From Anagrus nilaparvatae (Eukaryota; Arthropoda; Insecta; Hymenoptera; Mymaridae): DNA of 64,000 nucleotides. The notes below the pieces were generated by a model that was not told where the DNA came from, ran no database searches, and was given only the letters and a program-made list of their open reading frames with translations. Below, in pieces: positions 35,061 through 47,600 of the stretch (positions within the stretch are counted from its first letter, which is position 1; each line of letters starts with the position of its first letter). Location: positions 7,008,501-7,072,500 of the forward strand of contig JAKSXM010000007.1 in assembly GCA_022575985.1 (NCBI GenBank). The letters run 5' to 3'. The position numbers were made by a program, and so were the translations under genes.

Positions 35061-37599
35061 CCGACTCTCAAAAATTATTAACCTCATTATAGTTAAAACC
35101 CTATTAAATTCCTAAAAAATTCATTTTAAAAAGAACAATATCTTTCAACTCTTCTTTTTAAAACTTTACTTAGTTGCATTTTGCATGAAGTAATTATGAT
35201 AAAACAAGTTTTCTATTATATACCCACACACTCATACATATGTATATAAGATTTTTGATATATAAATTTTATAAGAGGCATTAAAAAATACATACATAAA
35301 GTACTACACTTATGTTTTTGAGACACCCTTTTTTCTTTTTATTTTAAAACTAAAAATATTGCACATACTGTATAAAATAAATCGAGCTTTGCATTTTTAT
35401 AAATATATCAATTCATACTAGCACATATAAGTTTTTTTATAATATCATACATGCAGAAATTGAAGGGGTTAAAAAAAAAATTTTATTTTGGAGAGAGGAT
35501 ATGTAAAAAAAAAAATTTAGTCTTTTTTTTGATTTATACAAAAATAAAATAAAAAATTAAACATTAAAAGAAACTTATATATAAATAATTTAAATTTTAA
35601 TCAATTAAATTATTTACTATGTTTTTCATCATGTAATCTCACTCTTGTATAACCGGTTTATTCGTTCTTTTTTTGCATGCCAAAAAATATTATAAAATCG
35701 AATATTACATGCGTCGCAAATGAGGTGCGGTATTAAAAATTAAGGAGAGTTTTTTAGTAGGAGAATAGTAGGGGGGGGGATTAAAAAATAATTTTATTTA
35801 TTTAACAAAGACTTTTAATTTATACGTTAATTGAGATTAATTTGAAAAAAAAAATTTTTTTTAACAAGATACGTAATTATATTTTTAGTAAAAAATCGAT
35901 AGAAATTATTTCCCTTACTTTATATCCCCTCTTTTACATTAATTTTATTATCCCCCTTTTTTCTTAATAAATGTAACTATTCAGACACTTGATAAATTTT
36001 TAGATATAGTTGAGTTACTTTTCGGACACTTTTATTACCCTTCTTTTTCAAAACCTTTATAAAATGTGGTTTTCAAGATATTTTATACGTGATTTTGTAT
36101 TATTTTTCTATGCTGCTTTTGTAAGAACAATTGACAATTTTTCTGATCATTATTATTCGTCACGCAGGCCTATGCCAAATATCTTTATTTTGCGATTTTA
36201 TGTTTTTTTAACGCCACGCTTTTTTTGGTCTTAGTATTTTCTTATTTTATTTAATAACCAATTGCATCATTTATTAATAATTGAAATTTTTTTTTGACTA
36301 CGGTTTTTAATCTGACGGGTATATAATATTTTCTGCTGGTTTTTAGATATTGCGCTATTTAAAAATTTTTTTAACTCTACTGGTTCTCAAAAAATTTCAC
36401 AGTTGTAGAGAAAAAATTACTAGGATTGTTACCGAAATTGCGTTTATTCATGATTTTTTTACCAGTATAGTGAAATTCTCAGCAATATCAGCAATATCAA
36501 TTTTCGGATTAAACATTTTTTTTAACTTCTTTTTGATTATTTTATTCTTTCAAAATATCTTACGAAATCTTACATTAAGCACTGAATCCACTAAGAGTAC
36601 CAGTAATTCTCTTTGTATCCTAATTTTTTAACCGATTTCTGATAGGCTGGGTATGTTGGGCAATTAAAGCTTAGACCAACCTAAAATTAGTTTAAAATCT
36701 AAATCCGCCGCCGTTTATCAGCGCTTTTATTTTAAATTTTAATGATCCAACACAGCTCTCTAAAATACCGAAAATTATTAAATAGAAACTTAATCCAAAA
36801 ATCTAGGATATACTTTTTTCTAGGATACTCTTTTTTCGTCATACTTTTTTTACCTTTTTCTGAAAATTGGCAATTTTTGTGGACCCATTACTTTTTTACG
36901 ACCAATAAAACGAAATCGAATATGTTTTGATTTTGACTATCTCAATTCTGTTATCATATACTCACACTCAAAACCTAACCTCGCACAAGTAAATCTCAGA
37001 CTGGAATGCCTTATTTAAGAATATACCTGTTATATTCATAACTTTAGTCTAGGAAGTTCGTCTACTGATTTTTTTTTGAATCCTAAACTGTAAAGGGTAT
37101 TCTACAATAAGAAACTATTCTTTTTAAAAGAAAAATAGGAGAAAAAATTTAAGATCCATTCTATTTAAATACAAATTTAAGAGAAATTAATGAGTAAAAT
37201 TGGCCCTAAATAGGTGCAATAAAGTGCTGAATTTAAATGTGTATAATAAAAGCTCCCATTTATTTCAATTTTAAATCTTAAAAATCTAAAGCATTGTTCA
37301 CAAAGAAAAAAAAATCCGGATTTACGATTCCATAATCTTTAAGAAATTTTGATATTCTTTTCTTAACTGTTTAAGCTTTTTTTACCACCTTCTATATTGC
37401 ATTTTTATGAGTAATAAAATTATTATGTTAACAATTTCTTTTATTACTTGTTTAAATTAGCATCAGCAAATGTTTTTAAATAAAGATAGTTAAAATTTTT
37501 TTTGAATAAATCTAGCAACTTTCGAACTTGTAAAAAATTTTTTTAGCCGAATGCGAAGGTTCACGGGCTCGAGGACGAGGGTTTGTAAACAAAAAAGTA

Positions 37600-37790
37600 C
37601 ATACTGGGGTTAAAAAAGACCATTTTCTAACCAGGATATCGCGCCTTTTTTCCCAATATTAAAACTATAATTTAAATCACGGGGTAAAATAATATGGGGT
37701 TCGACCTTTGCATATACTGTCCGCACTAGCTGGTGCTTACAACTGCATAAAAATTCAATGTTTTTTCCCTTATTTACAAAATAGCTATTC
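37600..37790 (+). repeat. Family B palindromic repeat, copy 3
   Basis: GGGGTTCGACCTTTGCATAT, then CTGTCCGCACTAGCTGGTGC and a TTTTTTCCCTTATTTACAAAATAGCTATTC end match the 42.5 kb copy in order and orientation. Confidence 0.65.
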
Positions 37791-38835
37791 TATTTCTTAT
37801 TCAGTTAATTTTATATTAAGTGACAACCGAATTTAATTCTGTATGCCAGCTTGCAAATTAATAATTGCAAAATAATCTTCTTTAACAGAAAATTTAGTGA
37901 TTCAGTTTTAACTTTAGGTTATCGTGAAAGTGAATATAATATTTTTAAAGGAACAGAAACTAAAAGTGGTCATTTATGAAAAAAAGACCTTGAAATTTTT
38001 AACCCATAAATCTAAATTTTTAACCTATGCAACTAATTATACAGCAAACAAAATTTTGAAACCTATGTTTTGGAAAGTCAGGTTCAAATGCAAATTTAGT
38101 ACAAAATTTTCAAAAATTCTATTTTTTACGAGACAATCATTTTTTCTACCAAAAAATTCAATTAAAATAGCGAAAACTTGAATTATTTTGAAAAAAATTG
38201 TAATTCGTATTTAATATAGTGTTATTCTTATTTTTTAAAATAAATTTCCAATGTGTAACAACATGCCCCGCGGTAAATTGACTTAGCACACTTTTTCGGC
38301 CTTAAATATATATTTTTGTTATATATTCTCCTTGACGTAAGAAATAATAGTGATATAAATCTGAAATTAACATTTAAAATAGCCAAAGGATATTTCTTTA
38401 TGTCTGTCGGAAGAAATTTTAATAACTCCAAATGTTTGCTAACTACAAAACCCCAAAAAACATTTCTATATAAAATTTACTCGACTTTTAAGCTTTTGAG
38501 AGATTAAAACTTTTAATTTCAAATAATAAAGTTCTAAAATTGAAATATTCTATTTTTATTGTAAATTTTTTTGTACAAAATTTTTATTTTTAATATTACG
38601 CACGACTGTCTGTAAAATTTAAAATATTTTATAATATCGTCGGACGATGTGTAGGAAAGTTTTGTCGGATTAATCAATAAAATTCTGGTACATAAGAGAC
38701 ACATAAAAAATAATAATTGTACTGTCTTGTATAAAAAAATTTAAGAAATTAAATAACCGTACGAAAAAAAATTGAAAGTAATAAAAATAATGAATTCAAT
38801 ATTAAAAAATCAAAAATCTCCATAAAAAAAATATA

Positions 38836-38930
38836 CACACATATACACCCAAACATACATTAAAATACAAAAAATGCCTATTAATTGGGTGCGCCGGTTA
38901 TGTATGTTGGGTGTCTTACATATACACTCA
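38836..38930. repeat. ~95-bp imperfect hairpin
   Basis: TATACACCCAAACATACAT pairs with ATGTATGTTGGGTGTCTTAC around a ~35-base loop that includes GGGTGCGCCGG. Only one copy noticed in the window. Confidence 0.4.
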
Positions 38931-39829
38931 TAAAATATAATTTATAATGTCTGTACATACAATTTACTTACATTTCTGTTTTATATTATAAATACAACGT
39001 CGGAATAAAAAAAATTTTTAAGTAAATATATCTGGCATTTTTTTAAAATATAAAAAAATTTTACCCATAGCAAAAATTACCAAAAATAAAAATTATCTTT
39101 TAAATATAACTGTATATATTTAATTAAAACATGTTTTTTTAATAAAAAAAATATATATTTAATGATTTTTTTTGCAATTTCATCATTAAAAAATAATTTT
39201 TAAAGACATACTTATTATTAAAAATAGAAGTAATTTAAACCTTGCTATATAAAATGTAATTTTAATAATAGTTTTGAAAAATTTAATATGTTATACCTAC
39301 TACGTAAGTATTATTTTAAAATCATACTATTTTCAATTATATTTATACACAAAGACCTATAAATACAATTGAGCGTAATATTAAAAGTTTTTATTTTTTC
39401 ACATACATACATACGTATAAATGAGAGTGTAAGTAATAAATGTGTATATTAAAAAATAATATAAAAATAGAATTATTTTCTGTAACTAATGAATTTTAAA
39501 AAAAGATTTTTTTTATTCTTATTTCGCGCTAAAAATATTTTATTTTATTATTGATTTAAATTAATGCAAAAAAGTCCTGAAAAAAATTTTTTTCCAAAAT
39601 TTTATGCTTCTCTAGACAGTATATATTTATTGAACAATTTATTTATGACATAGGTACCAATAAATATAATATATGGGACTACAATATGTAGGTATATATA
39701 TAAATATTATAATAAAAAAGTATTATACAAAAAAAAAAAAAATTAGTTTCATATTAGAGTTGTCTACAGTCTTCTAGATTATAATTATAATACTGTTTTA
39801 TAATATACGCGAAACTGTAGAAATTGAAA

Positions 39830-41323
39830 GAAGTGGGGTGCACGGCAGGACACATATACATATATACAAATGAAGCCAAACGTGCAGCTATATACGGCAA
39901 GAGAAGTAATAAAGGGAGACAAACTAGTCTGTGAGTAAACGGAGTAACAATTTTCGGGAGAGTAAATCGTTTTGACTGCGTTCTTTAAGGGGAACGGGGA
40001 GTATTTAGGAAAAAGACGAGTTCTCTCTGTACTACTACTAGTTTGCTTGCTAGTTGCTTGTTTTTTTTTTTTTAAATATTAAGTTAAGGGTAGGGGAAAA
40101 GGTGCGCCAGAAAGGAGGGGCGCAGCCGACAGTACTGTTCAAAGCACGCAGAGTCAAAAACCCACGCCATAATTCGGTATACCGCCCCGCAGCCAGGTTC
40201 CTCGTCTCTCTTCACAAAATTTCATGTGTAAGTGTATAAATGTGCGTGCCAGTAAATCAATGTGTGTGCGCAGCACAGTATACATACAATTATTTTAGTC
40301 ATCTCGCATTGTTACTTGTGTTCGCGAGGTGAGAAATAAAGAAGGCTTGATTAAAAAAATAAAAAAGAAAAGAAATTAATATATATAATACAAATTTATA
40401 TTTCTAAAGAAGAAAGAAAGTCGTTGGAACAAAAGAAATCTATTGATATTATTTTAATAAAAACGTGTTGTTTTAGAAAAAATTTATTGTTGAAAATTTT
40501 ACATCAATTTCTCAAGAATTGGATTTATTAGTATACTGCTGCTGTTGGTTGGCATGTGTAAGATAATTATAATTTGTATTGTTTCTAATGAGGAATCGAG
40601 TTTCGAGCGACGCTATTGTAATTAAAATACATATTGTGCATCTACGAATTACTCGATACAGTGATTCCAAATAAGGTTATTTCCTCTGCTAACCGCGTTG
40701 TATCAAATATACTTTGCGACAAATTTTGTCAAAAGTTTAATTATATGTAATTTAAATATTTATGCAAAAAAAAAAAAATAAGCCGCAAAAAATTTGTTTT
40801 TTTTGAAGTTTCGATTTTGTTTTCATTATTTTCAAATAACATTTTTAAGTCAGCGAAATTGTGTTGTAAATATTCCCGCGTAAGTGTAAATCTTTTTTGT
40901 AATTATGTGTAATAAGAACGTAAGATGATATCACACTCGTTCACATAGAATATATCTTCTTTCCATATATACATAGACTTGATCAATAAGTTAAGGCGTG
41001 CAAACGGAGTTAAACATCAGTCACCCACGCGTCTCGCTTAACTGTGGTGAAAGAAGTCATTAAAGCAATGTGCATATACAGAAAAAAGTGTTTATGTGTT
41101 GCGTTGTAAGTCGCCGGTACGGTAATATACGGAACCCTTTTATTTTTGCGCTTATTATGTTTTGTAAATAAACTCGGCGTAGAGCTTGTATATTATATAT
41201 ATAACTTATAATTATGAGTAATACTTTATTGCAATAATAAAATTTATATTTTAAAATTAATTTTTTCGGCAATGTCAATTCGTTATTTATTTAATTAATT
41301 TAAAAATTACTTTTGTTCTTCAG
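39830..41323 (+). promoter_or_regulatory. ab: Probable abrupt promoter and untranslated 5' exon region
   Basis: This stretch is less AT-rich and CpG-bearing compared with the flanks, and lies directly upstream of the first coding exon, which has its own acceptor (TTGTTCTTCAG|GTTTCG at 41323). A good donor GCGAG|GTGAGA at 40328 could end a non-coding exon starting near 39.85-40.2 kb. An initiator-like TCAGTC at 41017-41022, inside AAACATCAGTCACC, is a second possible start. Placement of the true start site is not possible from sequence alone. Confidence 0.4.
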
Positions 41324-41410
41324 GTTTCGTAAGTTGAAGATTGTGCGGCTGAGCAGCAATTTTGCATTGGCACGATAGCACCTTTGGTGCCCTCGGGCGT
41401 GGGCTGCGCC

Positions 41411-41617
41411 ATGGCGGCCTCTTTGTCCAGCTCGAGTGGCGAGCAACAGTACTCGCTCCGATGGAATGATTTTCATTCCAGTATCCTAAGCACATTTAGG
41501 CACCTCAAAGATGAGGAAGATTTTGTTGATGTTACACTAGCCTGTGATAGGGACAGCTTTACTGCACATAAAGTTGTTCTCTCAGCCTGTAGTCCATATT
41601 TTAGACAATTATTGAAG
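41411..41617 (+). CDS. ab: abrupt coding exon 1 (BTB, first half)
   Basis: 69 codons, from [15 protein letters not shown] to [12 protein letters not shown]. Donor GAAG|GTAGAT, phase 0. The open frame reaches back to 41384 but without an ATG, so 41411 (GCGCCATGG) is the start. Confidence 0.95.
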
Positions 41618-44600
41618 GTAGATATTTTTGAATTTTTTTTTAACTAAATTTTTGCAAATTTTTATAAATTTATTTGCAATTTCAGGCCAACCCATGCCAG
41701 CATCCTATAGTCATTTTAAGAGATGTAGCATCGTCAGAAATGGAATCTCTACTGCGGTTTATGTACCATGGTGAAGTACACGTTGGCCAGGAACAGTTGG
41801 CGGCATTTTTAAAAACAGCACAAATGTTACAAGTACGTGGTTTGGCGGATGTTAATAGTAACTCAGCATCGACGACGACGGCGACGAAAACTCCGATTAC
41901 TACAAATAGAAGTAATGGAAGTGCTCCAGCCACTCCAAGATGTGGAACTTGGCAAGATACCAGTAGTAGACTTGAAATGCTCAATGAAAACGGCAGTAGC
42001 CCACCTCCAGAAAAACGCTCTAGGAGCTATTCACCGCCAATTGAAGCGAGTAGATTGCTAGCAAATCACGTTTCTACAGGCAAGACTGAACATTTACAAG
42101 AATCTCTGTTAGGACAAGCATTAGAAGGTGGGCCGACGATACATACGAGTTCTTCAAATAATGTACATTCACAAATCGAGGATTCCAATTCTATGTCAGA
42201 AAACGATGATGACAATACTAATCATGATAGTCTAATAAACTCAGTAAAAACAGAACCTAACGACTTACTTAATGATTCTTTAGAACATCATCGAAATTCT
42301 TTTCCAGCAGCTTTATTAGGGCTTCAAGGTAAATGAATGATAATACTATAAATTATGATAATACTATAAATAAATTATACCGATATTAAACGTCGAAAAA
42401 AAATATTTATGCCTAAAGCCTAAAAATAAAAAAAAAAATTTCGGCCTCGTGCAACATAAAATTTTTACATATCTAGGGCAAAAAAAGCCTATTTTCTACC
42501 CAAGGGAGATGGCTTTTTTAACCATTATATGTATAACTATGTTTTAGAACAAGGGACAAAATATGGGGTTCGACTTTTGCATGCTCTCTGCACTCGCTCG
42601 CTACGCTCACTTGTGCATACAATTGTATGCAATGCCAAAATCAATATTTTATCCCTTGTTTAATAAATAGCTATTCAGCGGACGTGGCGGAAAACCCTTC
42701 TACTAACCAGAATATACGTGTTTTCTGGCTGCTAAACGTAAAATTAATTTACCCGGTTTTTCTTTAAAACTTAGCTAAAAATTTTTCGTATTTTTCAGGG
42801 TTAATGCCAGGACCATCTGGAATCCACGCAGCTACCAATCAGGATCCAAATTATGGTGAGTAACATTTTTATTTTAATAATATAATATACTCCAACTAAC
42901 GCTCGAGCCCAAGCCTTAACATGCTTTCCTCCCATTAATCCTCCGTTTAATATTACATTGAATGCATGGAACTCTCGTACTACCTCTGACATGACCCACG
43001 GGCGCGTAACTAACTATTAAAAAGCAAAAAAAACTGCTCCTTTAACCACTACACATCACGGGTTCGCGGTATAGAGACAGGGAAAAGGATGTTTAGTGTT
43101 TAAGGGATAGAGCTCGAGTTTGGCGGAGGACTGAAATTGGCTGGTGGTTCCAGGGCGCGGGCAGGAGACATCTAGTTCCGGTTCTGGTTGGCAGTCAAGC
43201 ACGCCGCAGCAGCACCAAGAAATTGCAGCTCTACTGCAGCAGCAACAGCCCACCAGCCAACAACAACAACAGCAGCAGCAACAACTTCTCAGTGCCATCA
43301 CCTCTTCACTCAACTCACTTAGTACAGAACAACTTCAAAGTATGCATCAGAAACTTCAAAACAACCATCTCAAGAAGAAAATGGAGGAGTTGGCTCTATT
43401 TCAACAGCAGCAAATTCTGCAACAAGACTCTAATTGTCTCACAGGCAAACCTAAGTGTCCAGAATGTGGGAAAATTTATTCAAATAACTCTAACCTCAAA
43501 CAACACATTGTCAATGTTCATACTGTACAGACTGAATTAGTTTCCTGTCATATCTGCAATAAGCAATTTAAAACGAAACAATATTTACAAATTCATCTAC
43601 TCTCAATGCATGGAATAAGAAAAAGAAAAAGTTATCCGGTATATCAGCTCCCAGGAAATTCATCATCACCATTCCCGTTGACGCAACAGCAACAACACCA
43701 GCAACAACAGCAAACTTTTAGTGATTCCGACAGGTGGTCTGAAGACAATCAGTGATCTCCTTGCCCCACCTGGCAACCCGCGAATAAAGAACCCATTTCT
43801 CACTAAGTCATTCGCTTTAGTATTGATCTTTGCGTTTCAACGAGCAACGCCTAGTACCTCCCGCTCCTGCTTGTACACACCCCTCTTTTTCGATTTCTCC
43901 ATGCCACTGGTCTAGCTATTCCTTGGTAGTTATTCACCCCAAATCGACGCACCCTACGTGATTTTCTATCATGTCATATTTCCCCTTTAGATATCATATT
44001 TTAAAAACTTTTAATTTTTTGTTACAACAATTAAAAATATTTTTTTTTTATTAACAAAAAAATGCAATGCTTATCTAATACGAAAATTTCTTTATACGAT
44101 TTATATTCGTTTTTTTAATATTGAGGAAATCAAAAAAAAAATATATTTTTAAAGGGAACTTTAAATTTTTAATTGCTAACTCTTTTATTTTAAAACAAAA
44201 AAATATAAAAATCAAATTTTATTGGCAAAATATCATTTTTCGCCATTATCGTGATATAAAATTAATTCGAAAGTATAAAAAAAATTTTTTCAACGAAGGG
44301 GTAGGATTTTAACACTAGTAAAACTTTTTTTTTAAATAAAAGCGAATAAATATAGTTAAACGTATTCGAAATGTATTTTAGGATAAATCAATGTAGCATC
44401 AATTTTATTTTTTTTAAAAATGGTCGCCAAACATTTTAATAAAATTAAAACAAAAAAAAGTAATCCGTTAAAAATTTATTTTTGTAATAATTTTAATATT
44501 TTTAATTTAAATCTGAAAATTTTTTTTCTTCGTATAAATAAAAAGATTTTTTTATTTTCGTATAAATAAAAAGATTTAGATATAATTAATAATGTAAATA

Positions 44601-47600
44601 TTTATTTTAATTTATTATAAGAACAAATAAATTTTGTAAAAAAATTTATTTAAATAATATAGCTTTAAATTGTTTTATTAAAGATTATTTAAAATCTTAG
44701 ATAAAATATATTATCATTTAATAGAAAAATAAATAATATAGATAATAAATTTTTTTTACAAAAATTTATAACGAGTCGTGATGAATGAATTAGCTTTATA
44801 TAAAAATTTACCAGTGATTATTACGAGGGGAGTTTTTATACTCACGGGCTCAGCTTGTCATCAAACTTATAGAAATCCTTTTTTTTGTATTGATGGAGAA
44901 AAAACCCCAATATTTTCAGTTAAATCTCAAGCTAAAATAACAAGTCTTGATTTTTAATAATTTTTGGGGTGAACAAATTTTTTATTTTTGAACTTATTTT
45001 TAAATTCCCAAATTTTTTAACTAAGCTTTTTAATCTTTTAAATTATACTTTTACAGCCTGTACGGCTGAAGAAAAGCACTATCTTGATTTTGTAGGAAGG
45101 ATTTTTTTCAATATAATTACATTCAAAAAACTTATAGCCGGTTGTAACAAATCACCTTTACTAGATGTTAATATTTTAAACCCAAATTACAAGTCCCTAA
45201 AACCGGATTAAATTATTCTGAGTCCTTAAATCGAAATTATTCTAAGTCCCTAAACTTTGATTATTTTAGGTCCAAGTCTAAACTTAAATCTAAATTCATA
45301 TTATTCTAAGTCCCTAAATCCAAATTATTTTAAGTTCCTAAATTGAAAGTATTCTAAGTTCCTAAATTCAGATTATGCTAAGTCCCTAAATCAAAATTAT
45401 TCTGGGTTATACTAAGTCCCATTTGACCTCCCCCCTCGAATTCCCAGGGTACCCCTCCTTATAAACATGTTCCATGTTAAAAATGCCTATCCACAAAAAT
45501 CAGAGCGTGCTTTTTTCAGCCATACGGCAGTAAAAGTATATACCGATATAATACTATTTGACTACGAAATTAAAGAAAAAAAAACGAAATTCAAATCTCA
45601 TAATCTCAAAACGAGTCTAAAAAATTTAAATAATTCTATTTGATTAAAAATGCAAGCTTCTACGAATCCAAAGTTTATAATAAATGATTAAAAGCTAGAA
45701 TAAAAAATAATTAAGAAATGAACCAGGTAGAATTTTCGTGATTAAAAAAAAAAGACTTTGTTTCAAACATTACGATTGTAAATACCTCACGTATAAAATT
45801 AACAAAGAATTTTAAACGTTTTTGTAAATCCTCAACAATTTATTACGAAATCTTTACAAATTTATAGTAAATTTTCAAAAATTTTCACGAGTTGCAAAAA
45901 TTAACGGAAAAGCTTTTTAATCTTAATTTTAGAACGTTGAGACTTGTTCTCCTAAGAACTCAGTAAAATTTTAAAGATTCTGAAAATATTTTTCTAAATG
46001 TTTAACTGTAGAGTTTGATGATATTTGAGTCCATTAGGTTAAAGACTCCTTTCAAAATTATATTTTTTAAAGACTTTTAAACTAAAAAAAATAAAGTTTT
46101 TTTATCGGGAATTCTTAAAATTTCCCATACATTTTTAACGAAATACGTTAAATTGTCAAAAATGATAGTATCTAAAAATATTTTTGAATTTGATCAGTAT
46201 TATTCATTAATCGTATTTTTTTTTAATTTAGAAATTTATTTAAGCATTTTGTATAAATTAATATTTTATTTTATAATTTAATATTTTTATTCCTTGCGTA
46301 TACTAAGCCCAGTGATACTAATAATCTTAAATAGTTGCGGAAAACTATTTTTATATTTGATCAAAAATAAGAATTGTATCGGCTTTGTTAACCAAGCCCC
46401 GACATCTCCTGTACTTATACGCTGAAGATGTCAGAGTCTTCGTTAAAGTCCGGTAAAATTTTAGTATCTGATCAAATTCGGAAACGTTTTCGATGCTTAA
46501 TAAAAATTTAGGATAAATTATTGCCAAAGACTGTAAATGATATCGTGGTAGCAAAAAAATATTTTTTTTTTATTTTAAGCGGATGCTTTGATAATTATAT
46601 TAGAAAGTTAATTAGATTTAAATCGTAAGAAACAAAGTAGCCCATCCTTTGAGGGATCCTACAGCCAGAAAAGTACGAGAGTTCTATTTGCAATGAAATA
46701 ACGTATTTAATAATAATTTGATAAATAACGCGAGCTCGTACTGGTTGTAGGATCTGCGTTGCCGGTGAAATTAGAAGATGAATTATCGGAAAGCTTGGTG
46801 CAGCTTCAGTCGGGAATTAGTCAAAAGGAGTTGCGCCCGGTGTGCCGCTACTGCGAAAGGAGTTATTCCTCACCCAGCAACCTTCGGCAGCATGTCAAAA
46901 ATGTCCATTCGAAAGGGCCACCCTCCGAAACTTGGCCTCAGTGCTCCGTTTGCGGTAAGCGCTGCAAGACTAAGCACTACCTCATCAACCACCAGCTCCA
47001 AGCCCACGGGATCCACCAGCGACCCACCCTACAAAACCATAATCACAAACACCACCAGCAACCTATCAACAGTCCCAAAGAATAAGTGCCCTGTTTGCTG
47101 GTGGTTGCAGATGATCATCGTCAGTACCAACATCAGCAGCAACAACATCGGCCATCCAGGCAACGTCAACTCCATCAACAGCATCGACAATACCAACACC
47201 AGCAGTTACAGCAGCAGCCACAACAGCAGTGCTTCCAGTGTCCACTTTGTAGCCGTGTAATTCAGGATATTGGTTCGATGCGTGTACATTTAGAGCAGCA
47301 CTATCCTAGAGATTCGCCTACATGTCCAGTGACCTGCTGTGCAAAGACATTCTCACATCCTAACAGCGTTCGAAATCATATGCGAATAAAACATCCGCTG
47401 CAATGGGATCAAATCAAAACACTCAGGTGGACTTACGTCTGATATCCTGCACCTTTTAAGTCCCTAATCATTTGTACATACCTAGAAAACTAACCTATAT
47501 TAATATTTTACCTTAATAAGCGAGAACCGATGTTCCTTAAAGCTAAGTAAGCCAGCCTTAATGTAAATTCTAGATTTTATTTATTATTATGTACTCTCTT

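Larger units (their letters stand above)
29528..39829. other. Intergenic region between Ca-beta and abrupt (divergent 5' ends)
   Basis: About 10 kb without a recognisable gene. The first 250 bases (29528-29780) are less AT-rich and probably include the Ca-beta distal promoter and 5' UTR. Further in are a second foldback (31379-32073) flanked by related motif copies, a degenerate R1-clade retrotransposon fragment (34430-35060), a family B repeat copy (37600-37790) and a hairpin at 38836-38930. Open frames at 30.3, 33.7, 36.0-36.9 and 37.9-38.5 kb are low-complexity, mostly without an ATG in good context, and match nothing known to me. Confidence 0.6.

Noticed and set aside
36010..36930. Three plus-strand frames of 62-93 aa that look like hydrophobic proteins
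   Set aside because: The Phe/Ile/Leu richness reflects T-rich DNA. The longest starts at a non-ATG codon; no family resemblance and no shared splice structure.
41060..41495. Minus-strand frames opposite the abrupt first coding exon
   Set aside because: Antisense shadows of the abrupt 5' exon and leader.
46778..47260. 160-aa frame overlapping abrupt exons B and C
   Set aside because: It is the +2 reading of exon B running on into the Gln/His region; the finger cysteines and histidines are only in the chosen frames.
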